Of a stretch of DNA of 64,000 nt, positions 10,513 to 22,500 are shown one piece after another. Position numbers and translations under genes: made by a program. The DNA is from Akebia trifoliata (Eukaryota > Streptophyta > Magnoliopsida > Ranunculales > Lardizabalaceae). The stretch spans positions 7,990,187 to 8,054,186 of the forward strand of contig CM030715.1 of NCBI GenBank assembly GCA_017979445.1, read 5' to 3'. The notes below the pieces were generated by a model. The model was not told the origin of the DNA. It did not search any database and was given only the letters and a program-made list of their open reading frames with translations. Every line of letters starts with the position of its first letter. Position 1 is the first letter of the stretch.

Positions 10513-13500
10513 CTGCAATAACCATATTCGAATATATGATTTCTGAAAACTCGAGATGATAATTTAGCCGAATATTTATGCTCAAACAATAAAAAATATG
10601 TAATATATTGTAAACATTTAACCCACAAATTTCTGTGATTTTTAGATACTTCTGCATCCACTTTTAGGAGGGGATTCAGTTATCATTTTTGAATTTTCTT
10701 GGTCGGTCCCACATTGTGAATGCGGGAACAAGACTTTCATTTATTTAGATAGATTTTGCAACGTAGAAGTGATTGGAATTTTTTATTTTTTTGCTAAAGC
10801 ACCACTCCATGCAACAGTGCTTCTTTGCATTAGTGTCTTCTAGCAAGTTTCAACAAGTTTTACTAGTTATTGTGGGGGAATAATTTTGAACATGTCATCA
10901 ATTCCTCGAGATTCTCTCCCAACAAAGCGATCAATGCATGCATCCGTACTTTTTTTTTTTGCTTATCGTGGGTATCCCCACCGTTCAGGTGAGACATCCC
11001 ACGGTCACATGCATCCATACATATGCACAATACAGAAATATAGAAGAAATGGAGATAAGGAAAATAAAATAGCTAGGCAACACCAAATTTATTGATGAGG
11101 ATTATCACTCTAAATTGACAGCTACATCCCCGAGATCTAAAGAGATCCAAAACTATTATCAAGTGTAACAAGCATTTCTTCACATGCCATGGCCTCTCAG
11201 GCCTATTTCATACCTCACCTAGAGATCCGATCATCTCATTTCCTCTTCCTAACCTTTCTCAAAAAATAAAGAGAAAATAAAAAAGTAATTTTCCTTGATT
11301 GCCTTCCCTAACACAAATTAATTGCTAGTAAATAAAACTATATAAAAAGGTCCAAATCTCCTCATCAATCCTTCTTTCCGCAAACTCCCCCTTGTTTTAT
11401 ATCCCCTTTTTTCCTCTCCTTCCTTGGGAAGAATTGATCCCTATTTAATTTTTCTCTTAATTTTCACTCATTTCTTTCAAGTTTCTTCACATGTTTGAGC
11501 CTTTCAAACTTCTAGAATAATTTTAGTTTTTTTTTTTTTAATTGTCCCCAACCCCTTGAATGGAGGAGTTTCTTTTCAAATTCTCAAAATTTTTTATGGA
11601 ATAAACCTCCATTTTTTTTATAAATTAATAAACCACCAATTTAATCACTTACTTATTAATTATGCCTATGGAGCATCTAAAGTAGAAAGAGTCATGGCTT
11701 CGGGATACGTGATAACTTACATGAAAGACAAACCTTGAGATATTTGCCACCTGAGATTAGGATACACATCCAATTGTGGGACACAAAATTTGTTATAACT
11801 CCTAGGCATATACACATCTCAAAATCCAATTGTGGCCCCACTTCTAAGAAGATCAAGTTTATTAATTGGATTTTGCATGTACTGGTCTCTTCATTAATGG
11901 TATTGTTCTTCATCTCAACTGTATTCTTGCCCAAAGTACCTTGGAGTGAAGCTCCAACACCTGAAAAGTATGATCAAGGTGAATAATCAATATTGTAAAG
12001 GTATGCTCCAACGAGCCTAACTTTCTTATCACAACCTAAAGGGATGCTTCAAAATATTCCATGGGATTGGCCCGGAAGAGCTTTATTCCTACTTCAATTA
12101 GAGAGGCCCTTTGATTACGAAGAGTTACCCCCCCCCCCCCCCCTTTCCAAAAAAATAGGATTTAACTCAAAAGAGCTTTCTCCCGAAGAACACCCCTTAG
12201 GACTGAAGTAACTGAGGGACAACCGTCTTTAGACATCCCTCAATCCCCTAAAAATAGTTTTAGGGTAGAAATTGTTTGGAGTCAAAGCCATTGGAAATAG
12301 GTATGAAGCTCTTTGGAGACAAAGCCCATGAAAGTACACATGAAGCTATTTGGGGTCAAACCCCCTAGAAGTACAGATGAAGTTCCTCTTCAGACCATAA
12401 TTGAAAACGAAGATCGTTCAAAGCATACCCTTAAAATATTGACTAAAAGTTAGATTCCATCTTGAACAAACTTTTATAGTATTGGATAAGATATCAAAGC
12501 TTTGCTCCAAGGTATTTTGATCAAAGGACCATACAAATTAATAAAATAATTTAGATAAGCAACACAACTATAAACATATAAATACATGCAAGATTCAACC
12601 AAAGTATTTTATCTTCTTAAAAGTAGTGAGAAGGGGCTAGATATGTGATGTAGGAAATCTACAGCTTAAGTAGTTTTCTAATTCTATTAGATTTCTATTT
12701 CTACTTCTAGTAAGATTTCTATTTTATAGTTATGTTAGGAGTACAATTGCTTATTTGTTTATAAATTATTTTAAATTCGTTTGTATTATTTAGAGTATAA
12801 TTAGAATTACTTAGAAGTCTCCAATTTGAGTTCTAATAGGATTACAAAGTTAGTATTATGTCATAGATTGGTTAGGAATATTAATTTTTAGTATTTTGGT
12901 AGGATTACAAGTTGTTATGATGGAGTTATATATATAAGGAACTCCAAATCCGAAAATTAATAATCAATCAATCAATAATCAATTTAATTATATTTTCTCT
13001 TTTAATTATTTTTTTAGCTTTATGCTTTATTTTCTTTCAAACTATTGCTTGTTTATCAATTGAATCTATTGATTCAAATTGATTTTGAGTGTTCTATTGA
13101 ACACAATCTATCAAATCTATTAATTCACACGCTTCTACTACGTCAAGTGGTATCAGAGCTCCTGCTACGATCCACAAAAGATGGATGGTGAAAGTGATTT
13201 TATCACAAAATCTTATGTAGAAACTCAATTGGAAGCCAAATTGGAGGAGTTTGAAGAAAGAATCACCAACAAAATTATAGCTATGTTGGAGTCTCGTGTT
13301 CAAGGCATAGTTTTCAACACCACTGAAAACGAGAAAGGTAAGAAAACTTTTGGAAATGAAGACCCAAAGGATTCCCACCATCCCTCCCACAATTCCCTTC
13401 ATAATTCAGCACGTAGAAACTCTTCTAGAGAGGCCGAATTCCCTCAAAACCATAACCTTACCCATAATATTGGTTTTACCCAAACCGTACCACTTCCCAC

Positions 13501-16500
13501 ACCTCAGACTGCCCTCCCTCAACCTTCTAACCATACTATATCACTCCTATACTCTCAAAATAAAATCCCTCACCCTCCAACAACCACATATCCACTCCCA
13601 CAAAACGTTTCTCCTAACCTCAAAACCCATCAAATAACTTCAATGACCCTTCAACGATCATAACAGCCCCATATATAGATTACATAGATGAATTGGATTC
13701 TCATACTACTCCCCCAACTAAACATCCCTATTTTGACCATGATAGACTTCTCCCTAACCCTCCCCATACTCACCCACCTCCATATTGCAAAGTCACTGCA
13801 AGAGGGGGCCATTATCACCCACCCACAAATCAACACTTCCATGATTTTGAAGAGGTTGAATGCGTATTCATGCATAACGCACCCCCACATCCTCGCAACA
13901 ATGGGCAATAAGAGCGGTCTTTTGAATATAGGCTTAAGGCGGATATTCCTACCTTCAATGGGCTTTTGCACATTGAGGACTATCTTGATTGGATATTCAA
14001 TGTTGAACGATTCTTCGAGTACATGAAAATTTTGGAGGATAAGAAGGTCAAACTTGTGGCTTTTAAGTTAACCGAGGCAACCTCCTCTTGGTGGGACCAT
14101 CTCCAACAAGATCGACTACATCAAGACTTTCGACAAGTTCAATCATGGCCAATCATGAAGCAATTGCTTAAGCAACGATACTTACCACCGGATTACATCC
14201 AAACCTTATTCATCAACTTACAAAATTGTAGGCAAAGGTCTCAAAGTGTACAAGAATATGCTGATGACTTCTCTCGTCTTCTCTCAAGGAATGAACTTCA
14301 AGATAATGAAGACCGAACTATTGGGCGTTTCATTAATGGGTTGAATAGAAGAATTCAAGAGAAATTGACCACGCATCAATATACAAGCTTGCACGCAGTC
14401 ATTAACAATGCCCTAAAAGTAAAATCATTTATGCTTAATTCTCGTACTTCTTCTCATCTTTCTTATACCAACAATCAGAGGTCTAACTATCCACAATCTA
14501 ACCCCCCCCCCCCTCTCATCAACCTTATCCATCCCACAGTCAGCTCCCTTATTACAATAACATCCATGCTTCCACCTCTCAAGCTCCACCTTCACATCCT
14601 AAACCCCACCAACCTAATCCTTATGCTTCCACCTCTCAAACTCCCCGTTCATATCGTAAACCCTACCAACCTAATCCCAATGGACACTCAAAGCAAAATA
14701 AATGTTTTAAGTATGGAAAAGTAGGTCATACCTCCGAAGTGTGCCAGAGGACTCACACATTAGTGGTCGAGACTGGATTATGACAATGACAAAGATGACC
14801 CCTATGTTGATAATGATGCGGCTATCATCTTTGAGGCTTATGAGGAGGACGAAGGTGAACATCTCAGTTGTATTATTCACAACTTAATGCCAATACAACA
14901 TGTTGATTTTTCAACTTGATATAGTCTTTTCCGAACTACATGCAAGATGCAAGACAAGTTGTGTCAATTAATTATATATAGTGGAAGTTCGGAAAATATA
15001 ATTTCAAACCACATGGTTGATGCACTCAAGCTACTCACTACGCAACAGCCTACACCTTATTCTATAGGTTGGGTAAACGATGAATGCAAGAAGAATGTGA
15101 CAAATCAATGCTCTCTTTCTTTTAGTATTGGGTAATATAAGGATGAGGTTATTTGTGACATAATCTCAATAAGAGCATGTCATATTCTCTTGGGAAGGCC
15201 TTGACTTCATGATAATGATGTCACCTACCGAGGCAAAGCCAACACCTATTCTTTCATGCATAATAGTGTCATAGTGATCTTACACCCTTCCCATTCAAAG
15301 TCCAAGGCTACCCAACCAACCAAGGAGAATGGAACATGCTTTGTTTCTACCAACATCAACAAGACTTAAAAGCAACAAGTCAAGTGTTCCCGATGATAGT
15401 GCAACCTTCCGACCAAGACCCTCCTACTCAAGTTTTCATCAAGTGCAACCCTCCCTCCCCCCCTTGACGAATTCTCTTTTGTTCTTCCTTTGAAAATGTC
15501 AAATTCATTGTCTCCTATGAAGAATATACAACACCACACCAATTTGGTGCCCGAGGCAAGTCTCCCAAATCTATCCCGCTATGAGAAGAGTTTGAAAGAA
15601 AATGGCATATTGAAGGAACAACTGAAAAAAAAAAAAAAACCTTGAAGCTTCTATTAACAAGTACAAAATCGGTATCGATAGAAGATTCAAGAGGTATGAA
15701 AAAGAAGACTTGGTCACGGTCAATTAAATTCTCTAAACAAAGTTTGAAGAACAGATATCACTGGAAGTGGATTAGAGCGAGAGATGAATGGAAAACAAGA
15801 AAAATAAAAAGGCCTTCAAGAAAAACTCGAGGATGAGTTTTTTCAAAGAAAGAGGACCTGATGTAGGACATCTACAGTTCTAAGTAGTTTTCTAATTCTA
15901 TTAGATTTTTATTTCTATTTCTAGTTGGATTTTTATTTTTACTTCTAGTAGGATTTCTATTTCATAGTTATGTTAGAAGTACAATTTCTTGTTAGTTTCT
16001 AATTTGTTTTAAATTTGCTTTTATCATTTAGATTATAATTAGAAGTGCTTAGAAGTCTCCAATTTGAGTTTTAATAGGATTAGAAAGTTAGTATTATGTT
16101 AGTATTTTAATAGGATTACAAGTTTTTATGATGGAGTTATCGATACAAGGAGCTCCAAATCCGAAAATTAATAATCAATTCAATTATCTTCTCTTTTAAT
16201 TACTTTTTTAAGCTTTATGCTTTATTTTCTTTCAAGCTATTGTTGGTTTATCAATTGAATCTATTGATTCAAATTGATTTTGAGTGTTCTATTGAATACA
16301 ATCAATCGAATCTATTGATTCACATGCTTCTGCTACGTCAGTATAGAGGTAAGAAATATGCACTTAATCTTGGCTAACACGGAAGTATATACCTAAGAGA
16401 TACATCGGATTTTGTGCCACAAGATTTCAAGGATTGTATCCCGAAGACAAATTGTACGTATCACAAGATTTTCATCATGTATCTCAAGGTAGGATTTCGC

Positions 16501-19500
16501 ATATTCTGAGACCAAGACCAAGACCATGCAACTTTATATTTTAGATGCCCAAAAGGCATCATTGATAATTAAGTAATTAAATTAGAGGTTTATTCCATAA
16601 ATGAGTTTGAGAACTTGAAAAGAAAACTCCCTTATTTAAAAGAATCAAGGATAATTTAGAAGAAACTAAATAGATTAATTCCAGGACTTGAAAGGGCTCA
16701 AACAATGAAGAAAACTGGAAAGAAATGAATAGGGACTAAAAGAAAAATTACGAAGAAAAATAAATTATTTATAACGGTTGAAGAGGTGGATGAAACTCCA
16801 AATAAGAAATAGGGAAGAGAGATTAATAAGGGAATTTTGGCTAATAAATATTTTTTTTTATATATTTTGAGAAAGGATTTGTGCATAGTTTTTTTTTTTA
16901 TCATCTCTTCATTCCTGGTGGGATCTCTGAGTGAGATTTCAAATAGGCCCAAAATACCATGGTATGTGAAGAAATTGGTGAAATACTCTAAAAATGGTAA
17001 ATTGACTCTTTCTAGAGCCCAAGGATGTAGTCATCAGTTTAGGACTCTATCTAGAGCTCTTGTCTTGCCTTTATCTCCATTTGTTTTGGATTTATGTGTA
17101 TGTATACATTCTTTAGCATATGTTGCAAGCGTTGATCGTGATTGTTAGGAGAGAATCTCGAGGAATTGATGGCATTTATAACCCCCAACCCTTCTATCTT
17201 TCCCTTCTACTTTCAAAATTTATGTTTTTCAAATTATGAAGGTTGTGTCATTGAGAGACAAAAGAGGACATGATTTTCATGTATTAAAATAGATTTTACA
17301 ACATAATGGTGAGCAGGAAATAAAATCCTGAAGTACCCCAACATGCAAAGTGGTGTCTTTTAGCACTTCTCCGCTAATTCTAAGAGTTAATCTTTTCCTT
17401 TTACTTTAAAAATTTTGAGTTTTTTCAATTTTAAAAGTGCTGTCCTTTAAAGACAATGGAATTGTTGCAATTCTTTCTTTATGCCTTTTCTTTCCAGACC
17501 ATTTTCTTCAAAACTGTTGGTGACTGTTAGGTCCCAACAGGTGTTTATAGTGACTTAAGGATCAAACAAATGTTTATGTAAAGACACATATATGTCAATA
17601 TAAGCACATATTTTGGGTTCAGATTATATATAAAAGAAAATCACTGGCATTCTCTCCCACATCACTATCATAAAACGTTACCCAAAAAATTCAGCGATGC
17701 TCAATAATGAAGGGAGTTGGATAGCTAGTGTAATAAAAAGGAAAGGATTTAGGTTGTTTATTTTGCAAGGCAATTAGCGCAGTTGTCTCTGTAATTTAGA
17801 CGTTGTACACATTGAAGTCATGGAAAATTATCTATGTTTGTCTCTACAGAGGGTAAAACCATGCTAGAATTGGTTAAATTAAGTCATTGCAGTCTTTTCA
17901 AATCGACTGCATTCTTGACAAAACATCTAGAATCATATTATTTGATGTCAGAGTTCCGAAGGATGGATTCAGATGTCGTGAGATCAAAACTAAGGAGGAA
18001 ACCCTCACGTTGTTATTAGGAAGAAGACCTATCGAAGTATTCACCTTTGTTTTAATGACAATTAGAGTTTTCATAGCTCTTTTACAAAAACAACTGAAGA
18101 TTGTTGTGTTTATGGAGGATTGAAAACCTTGAGGACAAGGTTGTTTCTAAGTATAGGGGGATGGAACTATGAGAACCCTAGATGACATAGAAATAGTGGT
18201 GGTGTGACAGTAACTTGGTATTGGAGAATGTTGCGTATCGGTAGTTTTTAATAAGATAAACAGTTATTGTAGTTATTTTATAGTTGTGTTTATTAGAATA
18301 TAGAAGGGAGTTGGGTTGTTATTGCAGTAAGATAGTTATTGTAAAGGAAGTTGGGAAGTTATTTCAGTGAGGTAGTACTTACGTAAAAGTGGTTAGTTTA
18401 GATGTATATACTATGAAGATATCGTATGGTGTGAAGTCAAGGAAAAGTCATCAAATTTTTCCTTAAGGAGGTACACACCGCTTGAGTTGTGGTTGAACTA
18501 GGAAATTGTGATTATTCGAAAATGATCATGTTCTTGATGGTTTGAATCACGAATTGCACCATCGAGTTCAAATTCCAAAGGAATAGCTAGGACCTCAAAT
18601 GTTTGCAGGAAAATACCATAACGTGAAATGAAAATCCATCTTCCCAAAACACTACATTTCAGCGAGAGAACACTTTTATAAGGCATTTGATTGCATGGAA
18701 AGTGACTTTCCATGGAATTTGAAATCCATGGAAAAATAATGGTGGAAAATAGGTAAAGTTGGAAAATCAAATTTCCATTGTTTGATTTTACTTGGATAAA
18801 ATCATGGGAAAAATATTTGAGGAAAATGAAGAAGAAAGAGAGGAGGAGGAGGAGAGGGAGAGGCTTGGGAAATGATAAGAGGGAGGGCAGCAGGACGTGG
18901 TGGTGGTGGTGGAGGAGGTAAGTGAGGAAGAAGAGGGGAGAACGTCGTGGTGGTGGTGGTGGTGGTGGTGGCGGAGGAGGTAAGTGAGGAAGAAGAGGGG
19001 AGAACGTCGTGGTGGTGGTGGTGGTGGTGGTGGCGGCGGAGGTGAGGGAAGGAGAAGAAGAAGAAGAAAAGAGAGAGAGAGAGAAGGTGACCGAAGATGG
19101 TGATGACGGCGACAGCGAGATTAGTGTGATGTTGGTTATGGTAGTGGTGGTGGTGGTGGTGGTAGGGAAGAAGAAGATATGAGTGGGGAAGAAAAAGATG
19201 ATATTTTGGGGATGAAAAATATGGGTTGATTTCACTTTCTCACCCATATGGGTGAGAAAGTAAAATCCATGTTTTTGTGGACTTTTTTATTGGGGTGGAA
19301 AAATGCAATCAAACACATGAAAAATATCATTTTCCATGGAAATTAATTTTCCACCCTATTTTCCATGTGCAATCAAACATACCCTACATTTCAGGAAGAG
19401 AACAATTCTATGAGGCATTAAGATTTACGATTTGATTTCCCTACTCTTGGTGCATCTTTAAAACCAACAACACATTCTATAAAAAGGTTTAAAAATTTTA

Positions 19501-22500
19501 TAATGCAACTCTTTAAGATCGTTCGCTGACAATAGTAAGCACAGATTCAATTTACAAGTATGATAAGCTAGAAAAAATAATACTAATATGTAAACCGAAC
19601 AAAAAAATGTTAACAAACCAATCCCCCAGCGACTAGATGATCAAGCATCCCAGGATAAGTCGGCTTCCCTTCACTTCTCTTCCCTATCCAAAGAAACTTT
19701 TGACCATCCCTCTCAACGTAACCATTCATATGAACGCCATAAGCCTATGTTAAAAAAAAAAAGTCAAGAGGATTGTCGATTAGCAAGACAAATCACGCAG
19801 ATTTTTTATGTTACTAAAGTTTCAACTACTAAGTATAGCAGTTCCAGTAATCGTCCTATACATATCTATGGTCCTTTGACATTTTCAGGAAACCATTCAG
19901 CTAAAAAACTACAGTTTGGGCACTCATTGAAAGATGAAGCACTCATAAGTGTTGGAAATAAAACAAGAGTAATTTGATCAAGAAAACTTAACTTAGTCAA
20001 ATCCTCAAAAAATTCTACATCTACAGATTCAATGATATCACTAGTTTCCAAATCTAGAAAACGATAAATTAGGCTATTCTGAGAATAACCAATAAACTTT
20101 CACTTGTAGGTTCTAACTCTTAATTTTGGTCTCTTAGGGCTAGGTTTTCTTACATAGGCAAGACACCCCCACATTTTGAGATGATTGAGATTAGGCTTCC
20201 TTTTGAACCAGAGTTCATAAGGGGTAACATTATCTTTCTTTGTTGGAACTCTATTCAAAATATAACAAGCAAAAAGACTTGCTTCACCCACTAACGAATA
20301 AGATAATCCTGAACTAATAATCATAGCATTTACCATTTCAATTAAGGTTCTATTCTTTCTTTCTGCAACTCCATTTTGTTGTGGCGTGTAAGGAGCCGTA
20401 ACTTGATGAATAATGTCATGAGTTTCACAAAACTTAATGAACTCATTTGGATAGTATTCACTACCCCTATCAGAACAAAAAATCTTAATTTTATGGTTAA
20501 GTTGATTTTCAACTTCTGCCTTAAAGATTCGAAATTTCTCAAATACTTCATCTTTAGTTTTCATTAAATATATGTATACGTACCTTGAGTAGTCATCAAT
20601 GAAGGTAACAAAATATCTATTGTGTCTACGTGTTTGACTATTAAGGTCACATATATCACTATGAATAAGCTCTAAGATAGTAGAAGTTCTTACAACAGAT
20701 TTAAAGGATTTTCTAGTTATCTTAGATTGAACACAGGTTTGGCATTTCAAAATATTCTCTAAATTACATTTAGGAATAAGTCCTAGATTAATCATACGTT
20801 TAATTGAACCATAATTAACGTGTCATACTCTACCACGCCACAAACAAACCGAATCAACAATATACACAATAGAAGAAATTTCATTATCTAAATTTAAGCA
20901 AATCATGCCTCTACAAAAATAACCATGTCTCACAAATTCATTGCTTTTAGACAAGGTAAGCCGATCTGGTTCGTACACAAGTTTGAAACCTAATTTATTA
21001 AGCAGGTCTCCTGATATGAGATTTTTGCTGATATCTGGAACATGGAAAACATTGAAAAGAATGATAGTCTTCTCAGAAGTGAATCTAAGAGTTACAGTCC
21101 CAACTCTGAGAATGTTGGAAATAGAACTGTTTGCCATTTTCACTTTTATTCCTTTACCACAAGTTTCATACCTTGTGTAGAGACTTCTATCATTACAAAA
21201 GTGATCTATTGCTCCAGTATCAACCCACCAACCACTGTTGTCTCACAACATTTGCTAGTGAACGAGCACATGAAACTGTTGCTACCATTGCTCCCTCGGT
21301 CACTGCCGTATTTGCCTCTTTCTTGAATTCCTTCTTTCGATGATGGCATTCTCGCGCATAATGACCAGGCTTGTTACAATAAAAACACTTGTTTTTCTTC
21401 TTGGTTTTATCAGCTTTCTTCTTGAAGGAGGAAGTTTTCTTAGATTTTAACCTAAAATCAAACTTTTTGGGCATATCACCCTCAATCATGTTTATTTTGA
21501 TTTTCTCAATTTTCTTATCCTTATGTTCTCTATTACGAACATCTTCTTCTATACGAAGTTGACGTTATAGAGATTCCAAAGTATACTTTTTCTCCTCATA
21601 CGTCATCTTTTTCTTATAATTTTTCTAGGATTGGGGAAGCTTTGAAATGATAGCTCCCACTTGAAAATCTTCTGGAAGATCAATCCCGACAATTTTTAAG
21701 ATCACCAATGATTAATTGAAGTTCATGTATTTGAGACAGAACTGGTTTGTCATTGGACATCTTAAACTCAAAATAATTACTAATAAGAAATTTTTAATTA
21801 CTTGCCTCTTCTATTTTGTATTTGTTTTCCAGGACTTTCCAAAGATCTTTGGTTGAGTTGACCGTACGGTAGATATCGTAAATCGAATTGAAGATAGCAT
21901 TAAGAATGTAGTTTTTGCACAGAAAATCATCCGCCTTTTGTTTCTTACGCTTTTCTTTCAATTCCGTACTGTCTTCTGGAGCAGCCTCAAGAATGAGTTC
22001 TAAATCATCATCTAGAACGTAGGCTATATTCAATGTAGTGAGGAAGAACAACACTTTTTGTTGCCATCTAGTAAAGTGTTGCCCATCGAAACGATCAAGA
22101 CGTGACATATCTTGATTCATCATTTGGAGAGAATAAAAGTCGAAGCCTCTATCGAATAAAAAAATATTTGTTTAAAACTATTGGAAATAGAACATGAATA
22201 ATTTGATCAAGAGAACTTGACTTAATCAAATTTCTGAAAATTCTATTCCTAAACAGATTCATAAACCTATTCAAGATAACACTAGTGATGACTCAGGTTC
22301 TGATCAACAAGATCCTGAACCTAGGAGAAGAGACCTAGAGTTGAACGCACATTTAAACCTGACTTTCTAGTTTACCTTGTTGAAGGAGATAAATATGAAG
22401 TCAAAAAAATTATTAGGTTCATACTAAATGTAAAGAGAGATGAACCCTCTACATTTTTTGAGGCTATGAAATCTAGAGATTCATTATTTTGGAAAGAAGC

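Larger units (their letters stand above)
12646..16340 (+). mobile_element. Complete, pol-less Ty3/gypsy element (TR-GAG type) inside Nudix intron 5
   Basis: Two LTRs (12646-13145 and 15859-16340), both starting TGATGTAGG and ending CTACGTCA, enclose gag and a protease relic only. No reverse transcriptase, RNase H or integrase lies between the protease and the 3' LTR, so the element depends on others for movement. The flanks ATATG and GTATA agree at 3 of 5 positions, a weak duplication. It stands antisense to the host gene. Gag resembles that of plant gypsy elements. Confidence 0.88.

Noticed and set aside
11735..11986. Overlapping open frames on both strands as a small gene
   Set aside because: No domain, no codon preference, located inside the Nudix intron, and mutually overlapping frames point to chance.
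18498..19247. Long minus-strand open frame (249 codons), rich in Pro, Thr and Ser
   Set aside because: Its length comes from (GGT)n/(ACC)n microsatellites and purine-rich sequence; no domain or conserved block, and it crosses a repeat unit.
16341..19618. Further coding exons in Nudix intron 5
   Set aside because: Exons 5 and 6 join in frame with no missing family block, and no family-like sequence occurs between them.
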